Below are positions 43,042-52,369 of a stretch of DNA of 64,000 nt, piece after piece. The notes below the pieces were generated by a model. It ran no database searches and was not told the DNA's origin. It was given only the letters and a program-made list of their open reading frames with translations. Numbering within the stretch: the first letter of the stretch is position 1; each line of letters begins with the position of its first letter. The stretch is from Actinacidiphila bryophytorum. GTDB lineage: Bacteria; Actinomycetota; Actinomycetes; Streptomycetales; Streptomycetaceae. Location: the NCBI RefSeq assembly GCF_016916835.1, contig NZ_JAFFIX010000004.1:351862-415861 (forward strand), written 5' to 3'. Both the position numbers and the translations under genes were made by a program.

Positions 43042-45435
43042 ATGGCGGGGCCACTTACCCCTCACACGCTCGCTGCGGATCCGGTACTCACTGACGGAAA
43101 CCGCCTGCTCGTATGGATCATCGCGGTGGTCGCAGTGGCCGCCCTTGCGCTCGCCGCGGTGTTGGTACGTCAAGTGCTCGCGTCGGACGAAGGCTCCGAC
43201 AGCATGAAGAAGATCGCTGCTGCCGTGCAGGAAGGCGCCAACGCCTACCTCGCACGGCAGTTCCGTACCCTGGCGGTCTTCGCCGTCGCCGCGTTCTTCC
43301 TGCTCATGCTGCTTCCCGCGGACGACACCTCGCAGCGTATCGGCCGGTCGATCTTCTTTCTGGTCGGCGCCGTATTCTCGGCGATCACCGGATACGTCGG
43401 AATGTGGCTCGCGGTCCGCAGCAATGTGCGGGTGGCCGCGGCGGCGAGAGCGGCGACACCGGCGCCCGGGGAACCGGCCGCCGATTTGACGGACGTCTCA
43501 CACCGGGCGATGAAGATCGCATTCAGGACCGGCGGCGTCGTGGGAATGTTCACCGTGGGACTCGGCCTGCTCGGCGCCTCGGCAGTGGTGCTGATCTACA
43601 AAGCCGACGCGCCCAAGGTGCTGGAGGGATTCGGTTTCGGCGCGGCGCTGCTCGCGATGTTCATGCGGGTCGGCGGCGGGATCTTCACCAAGGCGGCCGA
43701 CGTGGGCGCCGACCTGGTCGGCAAGGTCGAGCAGGGCATCCCCGAGGACGACCCGCGCAATGCCGCGACCATCGCGGACAACGTGGGCGACAACGTGGGG
43801 GACTGCGCCGGCATGGCGGCCGACCTGTTCGAGTCCTACGCCGTCACCCTGGTGGCGGCGCTGATCCTCGGCAAGGTGGCCTTCGGCGACTCCGGCCTTG
43901 CCTTCCCGCTGCTCATCCCGGCGATCGGTGTGCTCACCGCGATGATCGGCATCTTCGCGGTCGCACCCCGGCGCTCCGACCGCAGCGGCATGTCGGCCAT
44001 CAACCGCGGCTTCTTCATCTCCGCGGTGATCTCCATGGCCGGGGTGGCCGCGGCCGTGTACGCCTATCTGCCGTCCTCCTACGGCGATCTGGACGGCGTG
44101 GGCGAGGACATCAGCGGTCACCCGGGAGACCCGCGGGTGCTGGCCCTGGTGGCGGTCGCCATCGGGATCGTGCTGGCCGCGCTGATCCAGCAGCTCACCG
44201 GTTACTTCACCGAGACCTCCCGGCGCCCGGTCCGCGACATCGGCAAGACCTCGCTGACCGGCCCGGCAACGGTCGTGCTCTCCGGGATCTCGCTCGGCCT
44301 GGAGTCCGCGGTGTACTCGGCGCTGCTGATCGGGCTGTCGGTCTACGGCGCCTTCCTGCTCGGCGGCACCTCCGTCTGGCTGGCGCTCTTCGCGGTCGCC
44401 CTGGCCGGCACCGGGCTGCTGACCACGGTCGGTGTCATCGTCGCGATGGACACCTTCGGGCCGGTCTCGGACAACGCGCAGGGCATCGCCGAGATGTCCG
44501 GCGACGTCCACGGCGAGGGCGCGCAGGTGCTCACCGACCTCGACGCGGTCGGCAACACCACCAAGGCCATCACCAAGGGCATCGCCATCGCCACCGCGGT
44601 GCTGGCGGCCACGGCGCTGTTCGGCTCGTTCAAGGAGGCCGTCGACACGGCGGTCGCCAAGGCGCATCCGGGCGACTCCGACGCCCGCTGGCTGTCCCTG
44701 GACATCTCCCAGCCCAACAACCTCGTCGGGCTGCTCTTCGGGGCGGCGGTGGTCTTCCTCTTCTCCGGTCTTGCGATCAGCGCGGTGTCCCGTTCGGCGG
44801 GAGCGGTGGTCTACGAGGTGCGCCGGCAGTTCCACGACCACCCGGGGATCATGGACGGCACGGAGGTGCCCGAATACGGCCGTGTGGTGGACATCTGCAC
44901 CAAGGACGCGCTGCGCGAGCTGGCCACCCCCGGCCTGCTCGCCGTCCTGGCGCCGGTCGCGGTGGGTTTCAGCCTCGGCATCGGCTCGCTGGCGTCGTAC
45001 CTGGCCGGGGCGATCGGCGCCGGCACCCTGATGGCCGTCTTCCTGGCCAACTCCGGCGGGGCGTGGGACAACGCCAAGAAGCTCGTCGAGGACGGCCACC
45101 ACGGCGGCAAGGGCAGCGAGGCGCACGAGGCGACCGTCATCGGCGACACCGTGGGCGACCCGTTCAAGGACACCGCGGGTCCCGCCATCAACCCGCTGCT
45201 GAAGGTGATGAACCTGGTGGCGCTGCTGATCGCTCCCGCGGTGGTCAAGTTCAGCTACGGGATCGACGCCAACACCGCGGTGCGGATCGTCGTGGCGGGC
45301 GTCTCGATCGCGGTCATCGTGGCCGCGGTGTACCTCTCCAAGCGCCGTGGCGTGGCCATGGGCGGCTCCGACGACATGGGTGGCGGCGACGGGGGGCAGG
45401 ACCGGGAGCCGAGCGGCTCCACGGTGGCCGCCTGA
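43042..45435 (+). CDS. hppA: Membrane-bound proton-pumping pyrophosphatase, K+-independent
   Basis: 797 residues, about 16 membrane segments. Hydrolyses pyrophosphate and pumps H+ outward. The substrate motif DVGADLVGKVEQGIPEDDPRN and DNVGDNVGDCAGMAADLFES, plus the C-terminal GDTVGDPFKDTAGPAINPLLK, are complete. Lys in GNTTKAITKG, where K+-dependent enzymes have Ala, marks the K+-independent type. AAGGAGG precedes ATG 43042. A TACAAT-type -10 is visible about 90 bp upstream. Ends at a strong hairpin. Confidence 0.97.
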   Translation: MAGPLTPHTLAADPVLTDGNRLLVWIIAVVAVAALALAAVLVRQVLASDEGSDSMKKIAAAVQEGANAYLARQFRTLAVFAVAAFFLLMLLPADDTSQRIGRSIFFLVGAVFSAITGYVGMWLAVRSNVRVAAAARAATPAPGEPAADLTDVSHRAMKIAFRTGGVVGMFTVGLGLLGASAVVLIYKADAPKVLEGFGFGAALLAMFMRVGGGIFTKAADVGADLVGKVEQGIPEDDPRNAATIADNVGDNVGDCAGMAADLFESYAVTLVAALILGKVAFGDSGLAFPLLIPAIGVLTAMIGIFAVAPRRSDRSGMSAINRGFFISAVISMAGVAAAVYAYLPSSYGDLDGVGEDISGHPGDPRVLALVAVAIGIVLAALIQQLTGYFTETSRRPVRDIGKTSLTGPATVVLSGISLGLESAVYSALLIGLSVYGAFLLGGTSVWLALFAVALAGTGLLTTVGVIVAMDTFGPVSDNAQGIAEMSGDVHGEGAQVLTDLDAVGNTTKAITKGIAIATAVLAATALFGSFKEAVDTAVAKAHPGDSDARWLSLDISQPNNLVGLLFGAAVVFLFSGLAISAVSRSAGAVVYEVRRQFHDHPGIMDGTEVPEYGRVVDICTKDALRELATPGLLAVLAPVAVGFSLGIGSLASYLAGAIGAGTLMAVFLANSGGAWDNAKKLVEDGHHGGKGSEAHEATVIGDTVGDPFKDTAGPAINPLLKVMNLVALLIAPAVVKFSYGIDANTAVRIVVAGVSIAVIVAAVYLSKRRGVAMGGSDDMGGGDGGQDREPSGSTVAA

Positions 45436-45477
45436 CGCCCCATCCGGCACTGTGACATCTGCCACACCGTCAGTCCC

Positions 45478-45513
45478 GCGGCGGGCGGCCGGACGTGACC
45501 GGCCGTCCGCCGC
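45478..45513 (+). terminator. Hairpin terminator after hppA
   Basis: GCGGCGGGCGGCCGG pairs with CCGGCCGTCCGCCGC (15 pairs, one G-U) around a 6-base loop, 42 bases after the hppA stop. Confidence 0.8.
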
Positions 45514-45707
45514 GCCGCACTCCGCAGCCCCCTGTGCCGCCCTGTCCCGGCCTGCCCCTGACCGACCCGGTCCGACACCGTACCGTCGCTTGCTACGAAT
45601 GGCTTGAATATCGGACGAATGATGGCAAAATCGTCTGATGATTCGCGGTCGCCACCCCCTTCCCGTGTAAGTTCCGGGGCCGTGAGGCCACGGAAGGGAC
45701 CCAACCG

Positions 45708-46289
45708 GTGAAGGTGAACCACAGGCTCGGGGCCGCGCTGTCCTGTGCGGCCGCGGTGCTGGCGCTGTCGTCGCTGTCGGCGTGTTCGAGCGACGACACG
45801 GGCAAGAAGCTGGACGCCTGGGCGAAGGGCGTCTGCGACCAGACCGCGGCCCAGACCAAGAAGATCAACGACGCGAACACCGCGCTGACCCAGGTCGACA
45901 GCGGCGGCAGGCCGGAGGCCGTCAGGGCCGCCGACTCGGCCGCCTTCCAGCAGATCTCCGACGCCTACAAGGCGCTGGCCGGCATCTTCAGCCAGGCGGG
46001 CGCCGCACCCGGCGACGGCGGCGCCCAGTTCCAGCAGAAGGCCGTCACCTCCCTCACCACCTTGTCCACGCAGTACGCGGGCCTGAAGAAGCAGGTCGAC
46101 GCGCTGGACACCACCGACCAGAACAAGTTCGCCGACGGGCTGCAGGGCGTCTCCGACTCCTTCAAGCAGACCAGCGCGGACGGCGAACAGGCGCTCAGCA
46201 CCCTGCGGACGGGCGACCAGGGCAAGGCCCTGGCCAAGCAGCCGGGCTGCCAGAGCGTGTCCGGCACCACCGCGCCCTCCGACCTCTGA
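45708..46289 (+). CDS. Small secreted lipoprotein
   Basis: 193 residues from GTG 45708 (GGAAGGG upstream). Signal peptide VNHRLGAALSCAAAVLALSS with lipobox LSAC. The mature part is a helical bundle with many Gln, Lys and Ala (DQTAAQTKKINDANTALTQV; KQVDALDTTDQNKFADGLQG) and two Cys that could pair. It resembles actinobacterial small secreted proteins of unknown function found between hppA and a methyltransferase in Streptomyces. The 270-bp upstream region contains an AT-rich patch (GAATATCGGACGAATGATGG) that may be its promoter. Confidence 0.82.
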   Translation: MKVNHRLGAALSCAAAVLALSSLSACSSDDTGKKLDAWAKGVCDQTAAQTKKINDANTALTQVDSGGRPEAVRAADSAAFQQISDAYKALAGIFSQAGAAPGDGGAQFQQKAVTSLTTLSTQYAGLKKQVDALDTTDQNKFADGLQGVSDSFKQTSADGEQALSTLRTGDQGKALAKQPGCQSVSGTTAPSDL

Positions 46290-46397
46290 CCGCCGGCCCG
46301 CAAACCCGCAAGCCCTCAGACCGGAAGACCCCTGACCAACGAGCCGCCGACCGCAGCCGGCCCGCACGGAGCGCCGGGTGCCGCCGCGTCCGCGACA

Positions 46398-47933
46398 ATG
46401 GCCGATGTGAAGACGCCTCACCTCCCCCAGCCCGACAGCGCGCCCGCCCTGCGTGACGACCTGCTGGCCGCGGCCTTCACGGCCGACGGCTGCCTCGACC
46501 TGCTCGGCGCCGTCGCATATGCCGCGCTTTCCCGCGCGGAGACGGTGCCCGCGCTGCGCGCCACCCGCGGTGACAGCCCGCTGGACACCCTGGTCAGGCT
46601 CTTCCTGCTGCAATACGCCGTGCCGTACGCCCGCGCCGGTGCCGCGCTTCCCGGCCTCGACGCCCACCTGGCCGGCGGGTGGCTGCAGCGCGAGGGCGAC
46701 GACGTACGCGCCACCGTCGACGTACGCCCCTACGCAGGCGACGGCGGCGCGGACTGGTGGATCGTCTCCGACCTGGGCTGCGCGGTCGGCGGGGCGGGCG
46801 GCATCGGCAATGCGCCCGGCGTCGACCGGGCCGACCTGGTGCTCGGCGTCGGCGGCGCGTCCACCACGCTGGCCGGGCTGACCGTACGCGAACCGGTCGG
46901 CAGCGCCCTGGACCTGGGCACGGGGTCCGGCGTCCAGGCGCTGCACGCGGCACGGCACGCCACCCGGGTGACGGCCACCGACGTCAACCCGCGCGCCCTG
47001 CACTTCGCCCGGCTCACCCTCGCCCTGTCCGGCGCGCACGAGCCCGACCTGCGCGGCGGCAGCCTCTTCGAGCCGGTCGGCGGCGAGCGCTACGACCTGA
47101 TCGTGTCCAACCCGCCGTTCGTGATCTCGCCCGGCAGCCGCTTCACCTACCGGGACGGCGGTATGGGCGGCGACGACCTGTGCCGCACCCTGGTCCAGCA
47201 GGCCGCCGACCACCTCAACGACGGCGGCTGGTGCCAGTTGCTCGCCAACTGGCAGCACACCGAGGGCCAGGACTGGCGCGAGCGGCTCAGCGGCTGGGTG
47301 CCGCGCGGCTGCGACGCCTGGATCGTGCAGCGCGAGGTCCAGGACGTCGCCCAGTACGCGGAACTGTGGCTGCGCGACGGCGGCGACCACCGCGGCGACC
47401 CGGCCGCGTACGCCGCCCGCTACGACGCCTGGCTCGACGACTTCGAGCGCGCCAAGGTCAGCGGGGTCGGCTTCGGCTGGATCAGCCTGCGCAAGTCCGG
47501 CTCCGACACCCCGGTGATCACCGCGGAGGAGTGGCCGCACCCGGTGGAGCAGCCGCTCGGCCCGCACATTGCCGCGTGGTTCGACCGGCAGGACTTCCTG
47601 CGCCGCCATGACGACGCCGACCTGCTGGAGGCCCGCTTCACCCTGGCCGACGAGGTGGTGCAGGAGCAGGTGGGACTGCCGGGCGCCGAGGACCCCGAGC
47701 ACGTGGTGCTGCGCTCCGCCCGCGGCATGCGCAGGGCCACCAAGGTCGACACGGTCGGCGCCGGATTCGCCGGGGTGTGCGACGGTACGCTGCCGGCCGG
47801 CCGCATCGTGGACGCCATCGCCCAACTGCTCGGCGAGGACCCGGTGGTGCTGCGCGACCGTACGCCCGGCTCGATCCGGATGCTGGTCGAGCAGGGCTTC
47901 CTCGACCCGGTGGCCGAGCCGGCCGGCGCATAG
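46398..47933 (+). CDS. Class I methyltransferase with HemK/RsmC-type NPPF motif
   Basis: 511 residues. About residues 1-165 are an N-terminal helper domain (DUF7059-like). The SAM-binding domain follows with ALDLGTGSGVQALHAARHA and VTATDVNPRALHFARL, and the catalytic VSNPPFVISPGSR motif used by enzymes that methylate exocyclic or amide nitrogens of bases or glutamine. The remaining 200 residues are a C-terminal domain. The substrate is unknown; rRNA or protein glutamine are the usual candidates. Start ATG 46398 or GTG 46407. The stop codon lies in a 20-bp tandem duplication. Confidence 0.88.
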   Translation: MADVKTPHLPQPDSAPALRDDLLAAAFTADGCLDLLGAVAYAALSRAETVPALRATRGDSPLDTLVRLFLLQYAVPYARAGAALPGLDAHLAGGWLQREGDDVRATVDVRPYAGDGGADWWIVSDLGCAVGGAGGIGNAPGVDRADLVLGVGGASTTLAGLTVREPVGSALDLGTGSGVQALHAARHATRVTATDVNPRALHFARLTLALSGAHEPDLRGGSLFEPVGGERYDLIVSNPPFVISPGSRFTYRDGGMGGDDLCRTLVQQAADHLNDGGWCQLLANWQHTEGQDWRERLSGWVPRGCDAWIVQREVQDVAQYAELWLRDGGDHRGDPAAYAARYDAWLDDFERAKVSGVGFGWISLRKSGSDTPVITAEEWPHPVEQPLGPHIAAWFDRQDFLRRHDDADLLEARFTLADEVVQEQVGLPGAEDPEHVVLRSARGMRRATKVDTVGAGFAGVCDGTLPAGRIVDAIAQLLGEDPVVLRDRTPGSIRMLVEQGFLDPVAEPAGA

Positions 47934-47963
47934 AGCCTCAGCCCGGCGCATAGAGCCTCAGCC
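47924..47963 (+). repeat. Tandem duplication spanning the methyltransferase stop codon
   Basis: CGGCGCATAGAGCCTCAGCC is repeated head to tail at 47924-47943 and 47944-47963. The first copy contains the TAG stop; the second is untranslated. Confidence 0.88.
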
Positions 47964-47989
47964 CGTCGCCCAGCCTCGGCCCGGCGGCC

Positions 47990-48385
47990 TCAGCGCAGGT
48001 TGCGCAGCACCGCCCAGGCCACCAGCACCGCACCCACCGCGTACGAGGCCCGTGCGCCCAGCACGGGCCGCCAGCGCCGCCCGCGCAGCCCCGCCACGGC
48101 CCAGCGCCCGGCGACGGCCAGCAGGAAGGGCGTGCAGAGCAGCAGCAGGGCGTTGTCGTGGAACGCCCGCACCGGGTCCGCGTGCAGCAGGTCGTACGCC
48201 ATTCGGGTGGCACCGCAGATCGGGCAGAGCAGCCCGGTCGCCCAGTTGAAGGGGCAGCGCGGCAGCCAGTGCCCCGGCTGGTGCGGGTCGGTGCCGTACA
48301 GATACAGCGACCCGGCCAGGCCCGCCGCCAGGGCGCCGAGCGGCGCCGCGGCAGGATGGCCGGAAACGCGCCGCAGGGTCGTCAT
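47990..48385 (-). CDS. DUF2752 membrane protein
   Basis: 131 residues with three hydrophobic segments. The hallmark of DUF2752 is present: RCPFNWATGLLCPICGATRMAYDLLHAD, a CPxCGxTR motif with Cys pairs that may bind metal or haem. Function unknown. It is convergent with the methyltransferase and is followed, upstream on the same strand, by the Pro/Gln-rich membrane protein ending 8 bases before its start codon. Confidence 0.9.
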   Translation of the reverse strand: MTTLRRVSGHPAAAPLGALAAGLAGSLYLYGTDPHQPGHWLPRCPFNWATGLLCPICGATRMAYDLLHADPVRAFHDNALLLLCTPFLLAVAGRWAVAGLRGRRWRPVLGARASYAVGAVLVAWAVLRNLR

Positions 48386-48392
48386 GGCTGTG

Positions 48393-48956
48393 TCACGCGC
48401 TCAGGGACCGGGCGTAGTTGACCTGCTGGGTGATCGCGTAGATGTCCTGCGGGCCGCGCACCGGGATCATCACGGCGTGGTACTTGCCGCCGCTGTTCAC
48501 CGTGACCTGGGCGAAGCCGGTCGTCACGTTCTCCTTGATCAGCAGGAAGAACAGCCCGACAAGGCAGGCGAGCGCGAAGATCACGGCCAGCACGATCGCA
48601 TATGTCGGCGTCTTCGACTCCGAGCGCGACATGTCGGAGACCGTCCAGACCGCGCCGCGCAGCGGCAGCAGACCTGCGGGAGTCATGATCCCCGTCTCGG
48701 TGACCGCGATGTCGCCGATGGTCAGCAGCGTCGCGCCGGGACCGCCCTGCGGCTGCGGGAGGCCGCCGTGCTGCCAGCCCGGCGCCCCGGCCGGCGGCGG
48801 GGTGCCGTTCTGCGGCGGAACGCCGTAGCCGGGCAGCGCCGGCATGGTCGGCTGGTAGGACGGCAGCGAGGTCTTCTGGACCCGCGGGTCACCCTGCGGG
48901 TTGCTGCCGTTGCTGCTGTAGGAGCTGTTGTCCCCGTACGGGTTCTGGTCGGACAT
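48393..48956 (-). CDS. Membrane protein with disordered Asn/Pro/Gly-rich N-terminus
   Basis: 187 residues from ATG 48956 (GGGGGA upstream). The first 75 residues are disordered (DQNPYGDNSSYSSNGSNPQG; PGYGVPPQNGTPPPAGAPG). A short beta-rich part, TLLTIGDIAVTETGIMTPAG, resembles a DUF308/PH-like patch. One membrane helix, TYAIVLAVIFALACLVGLFFLLI, is followed by an extracytoplasmic FAQVTVNSGGKYHAVMIPV domain. Probably co-transcribed with DUF2752. Divergent from topA across 300 bp. No family assigned with confidence. Confidence 0.8.
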   Translation of the reverse strand: MSDQNPYGDNSSYSSNGSNPQGDPRVQKTSLPSYQPTMPALPGYGVPPQNGTPPPAGAPGWQHGGLPQPQGGPGATLLTIGDIAVTETGIMTPAGLLPLRGAVWTVSDMSRSESKTPTYAIVLAVIFALACLVGLFFLLIKENVTTGFAQVTVNSGGKYHAVMIPVRGPQDIYAITQQVNYARSLSA

Positions 48957-49257
48957 CGGGTCCCCCTGTGGTGCTCCGGCCGGCGGCGCGCGAGCGGGCG
49001 GCGCCGCGTTGTGTCGGCCACCATCCTTGCAGTCCGCGCCCGCCGCGTCGCGCCCCCCGCCGTATCCCGCGGCGGTTCCGCACGGCGGGTGCCGGGTGTC
49101 GCACCGCACTCTGACATGACCGGTCCATGCGGCAGACAGACCGCTTGTCGGGTTACCGTTCGGATGGCGTTGTTGACTTTTCCCGTTTGACACAGGACCG
49201 GGAGGTACGGTCACACTCCGCAGCGTCACCCCTTCGAACCGGAGAGAAGAGCCCAAG

Positions 49258-52065
49258 TTGTCCCCGACCCGCGAGACCGCACCGGCCGGCCGCCGACTCG
49301 TCATTGTCGAGTCGCCCGCCAAGGCGAAGACGATCAAGGGCTATCTCGGCCCTGGATACGTCGTCGAGGCCAGCGTCGGGCACATCCGCGACCTCCCCAA
49401 CGGGGCCGCCGAAGTGCCGGCGGAGTACAAGGGCCAGCCGTGGGCGCGGCTCGGCGTGAATGTCGACAGCGACTTCCAGCCGATCTACGTCGTGAACGCC
49501 GATAAGAAGGCACAGGTCAAGAAGCTCAAGGAGCTGCTGAAGGACTCCGACGAACTATTCCTGGCCACCGATGAGGACCGCGAGGGCGAGGCCATCGCCT
49601 GGCATTTGCAGGAAATCCTCAAGCCCAAGGTCCCGGTGCACAGGATGGTCTTCCACGAGATCACCAAGGACGCCATCCAGGAAGCCGTCCGCAATCCGCG
49701 GGAGCTGAACCAGCGGCTCGTCGACGCCCAGGAGACCCGCCGCATCCTCGACCGGCTCTACGGCTACGAGGTCTCGCCGGTCCTGTGGAAGAAGGTCATG
49801 CCGCGGCTGTCGGCCGGCCGCGTCCAGTCGGTGGCCACCCGGCTCGTCGTCGAGCGGGAGCGCGAGCGCATCGCCTTCCGCTCCGCCGAGTACTGGGACC
49901 TGACCGGCGTCTTCGGCACCGGCCGCAGCGGCGACAGCTCCGACCCGTCCACGCTCAACGCCCGGCTGGTCTCCGTCGACGGCCGCCGCGTCGCCCAGGG
50001 CCGCGACTTCGACGCCTCCACCGGCGCGCTCAAGGGCGGCGCGACCGTCCTGCACCTGGACGAGGCCGCCGCCCGCGCCCTTGCCGCGGCACTCGCCGAC
50101 ACGCAGTTCTCGGTGCGCAGCGTCGAGTCCAAGCCCTACCGCCGCTCGCCGTACGCGCCCTTCCGCACCACCACGCTCCAGCAGGAGGCCTCGCGCAAGC
50201 TCGGCTTCGGCGCGAAGGCCACCATGCAGGTAGCCCAGAAGCTGTACGAGAACGGCTTCATCACCTACATGCGTACGGACTCCACGACGCTCTCCGAGAC
50301 CGCGATCAGCGCCGCCCGCGCCCAGGTCACGCAGCTCTACGGCGCCGACTACCTGCCCGACAAGCCGCGGGTGCACGCCGGCAAGGTCAAGAACGCGCAG
50401 GAGGCGCACGAGGCGATCCGCCCGTCCGGCGACCGCTTCCGCACCCCCGCGGAGACCGGCCTGACCGGCGACCAGTTCCGGCTGTACGAGCTGATCTGGA
50501 TGCGGACCGTCGCCTCCCAGATGAAGGACGCGGTCGGCCAGTCCGTCACCGTCAGGGTCGGCGGCACCTCCGCCGACGGCAGGGACGCCGAGTTCAGCGC
50601 GTCCGGCAAGATCATCACCTTCCACGGCTTCCTCAAGGCCTACGTCGAAGGCGCCGACGACCCCAACGCCGAGCTGGACGACCGCGAGCGCCGGCTGCCG
50701 CAGGTCGCCGAGGGCGACGCGCTGACCGCCGAGCAGATCACCGCCGACGGCCACTCCACCAAGCCGCCCGCCCGCTACACCGAGGCGTCGCTGGTCAAGG
50801 AGCTGGAAGAGCGCGAGATCGGCCGCCCGTCGACGTACGCCACGATCCTGGGCACCATCCTCGACCGCGGCTACGTCTTCAAGAAGGGCACCGCGCTCGT
50901 CCCGACCTTCCTGTCCTTCGCCGTCGTCAACCTGCTGGAGAAGCACTTCGGCTGGCTCGTCGACTACGACTTCACCGCCTCCATGGAGGACGACCTCGAC
51001 CGCATCGCCCGCGGTGAGGCCCAGTCCGTGCCGTGGCTGCGCCGCTTCTACTTCGGCGCCGAGGACCCGGGGGCCGCCGCGGCCGCGCCCGGCACCGACG
51101 GCGACCACCTCGGCGGCCTCAAGGAACTGGTCGAGGACCTCGGAGCCATCGACGCCCGGGAGATCTCCTCCTTCCCCGTCGGCGACGGCATCGTGCTGCG
51201 GGTCGGCCGCTACGGCCCCTACGTCGAGAAGGGCGAGCGCGGCGAGGACGACCACCGCCGCGCCGACGTCCCCGACGACCTGCCGCCCGACGAGCTGGAC
51301 GTCGGCTACGCGGAGGAGCTGTTCGCCCGCCCCAGCGGCGACTTCGAACTGGGCAACGACCCCGCCACCGGCCGCCCCATCGTCGCCAAGGACGGCCGCT
51401 ACGGCCCCTACGTCACCGAGGTCCTGCCCGAGGACACCCCCAAGACCGGCAAGAACGCGGTCAAGCCGCGCACCGCCTCGCTCTTCAAGTCCATGTCCCT
51501 CGACACGGTCACCCTGGAGGACGCGCTGCGGCTCATGTCGCTGCCGCGCGTCGTCGGCAAGGACGCCGAGGGCGTCGAGATCACCGCGCAGAACGGCCGC
51601 TACGGCCCGTACCTGAAGAAGGGCACGGACTCGCGCTCCCTGGAGACCGAGGACCAGCTCTTCACCATCACCCTCGACGAGGCGCTGGCCATCTACGCGC
51701 AGCCCAAGCAGCGCGGGCGCGCCGCCGCCAAGCCGCCGCTGAAGGAACTCGGCACCGACCCGGTCAGCGAGCGGCCCGTCGTCGTCAAGGACGGCCGCTT
51801 CGGCCCCTACGTCACCGACGGGGAGACCAACGCCACGCTCCGGCGCGACGACGACGTCGAGACCATCACCCCGGAGCGGGGCTACGAACTCCTCGCGGAG
51901 AAGCGGGCGAAGGGGCCTGCCAAGAAGGCCCCTGCGAAGAAGAAGGCCGCCCCGGCCAAGAAGGCTGCGGCCAAGAAGGCCGCGCCCGCGAAGAAGGCCG
52001 CGGCCAAGAAGGCCGCGCCCGCGAAGAAGACTGCGGCCAAGAAGTCCGCTCCTTCCCCCGAGTAG
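49258..52065 (+). CDS. topA: DNA topoisomerase I
   Basis: 935 residues from a TTG at 49258, preceded by GGAGAGAAGAG. Relaxes negative supercoils as a type IA enzyme. The Toprim domain is LVIVESPAKAKTIKGYLGPG and FLATDEDREGEAIAWHL, and the active-site Tyr is in GFITYMRTDST. Four C-terminal repeats with the pattern GRYGPYV (residues 650-860) replace zinc fingers. The last 45 residues are Lys/Ala repeats (PAKKAAAKKA units), a tail known in streptomycete TopA to promote processivity. The gene is normally followed by tmk, as here. Confidence 0.97.
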   Translation: MSPTRETAPAGRRLVIVESPAKAKTIKGYLGPGYVVEASVGHIRDLPNGAAEVPAEYKGQPWARLGVNVDSDFQPIYVVNADKKAQVKKLKELLKDSDELFLATDEDREGEAIAWHLQEILKPKVPVHRMVFHEITKDAIQEAVRNPRELNQRLVDAQETRRILDRLYGYEVSPVLWKKVMPRLSAGRVQSVATRLVVERERERIAFRSAEYWDLTGVFGTGRSGDSSDPSTLNARLVSVDGRRVAQGRDFDASTGALKGGATVLHLDEAAARALAAALADTQFSVRSVESKPYRRSPYAPFRTTTLQQEASRKLGFGAKATMQVAQKLYENGFITYMRTDSTTLSETAISAARAQVTQLYGADYLPDKPRVHAGKVKNAQEAHEAIRPSGDRFRTPAETGLTGDQFRLYELIWMRTVASQMKDAVGQSVTVRVGGTSADGRDAEFSASGKIITFHGFLKAYVEGADDPNAELDDRERRLPQVAEGDALTAEQITADGHSTKPPARYTEASLVKELEEREIGRPSTYATILGTILDRGYVFKKGTALVPTFLSFAVVNLLEKHFGWLVDYDFTASMEDDLDRIARGEAQSVPWLRRFYFGAEDPGAAAAAPGTDGDHLGGLKELVEDLGAIDAREISSFPVGDGIVLRVGRYGPYVEKGERGEDDHRRADVPDDLPPDELDVGYAEELFARPSGDFELGNDPATGRPIVAKDGRYGPYVTEVLPEDTPKTGKNAVKPRTASLFKSMSLDTVTLEDALRLMSLPRVVGKDAEGVEITAQNGRYGPYLKKGTDSRSLETEDQLFTITLDEALAIYAQPKQRGRAAAKPPLKELGTDPVSERPVVVKDGRFGPYVTDGETNATLRRDDDVETITPERGYELLAEKRAKGPAKKAPAKKKAAPAKKAAAKKAAPAKKAAAKKAAPAKKTAAKKSAPSPE

Positions 52066-52369
52066 GCCGCCCCGGCCGCGGGGGGGGGGTGCCTCTTCGG
52101 CCGGGCCGAGCACATAGGGGCGCGGGGAACTGCGCGACCGGCCCTCCCCCAGGGCTTTGCCTGGGGGTGCCCCCATCTCGCTTCGCTCGCGGCCGGTGGT
52201 CCGGCACGGACCGAAGAGTCCCTTCGGGTCGGTGACGACCCGCGCCCCGGTGGGGGCCTGAGCGCGCAGTTTCCCGCGCCCCTGGGGGGCTCGGCCCCTG
52301 CGGAAGGGGGGGCCGGGACGCGGTGGAACCGCAGGAAACCGCGCCCGGGATGGGCGATAGGCTGTTGGG
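52066..52369. repeat. topA-tmk spacer rich in hairpins and dispersed repeats
   Basis: No gene. It contains a GGGGCGCGGGGAACTGCGCG repeat (core 52124-52136), a stem-loop CCCCCAGG/CCTGGGGG (52146-52167, possible topA terminator), a hairpin around CGAAGAGTCCCTTCGGG, and an inverted repeat copy with one mismatch (core 52263-52275). The block 52229-52285 reappears in reverse at the right end of the window. Confidence 0.8.
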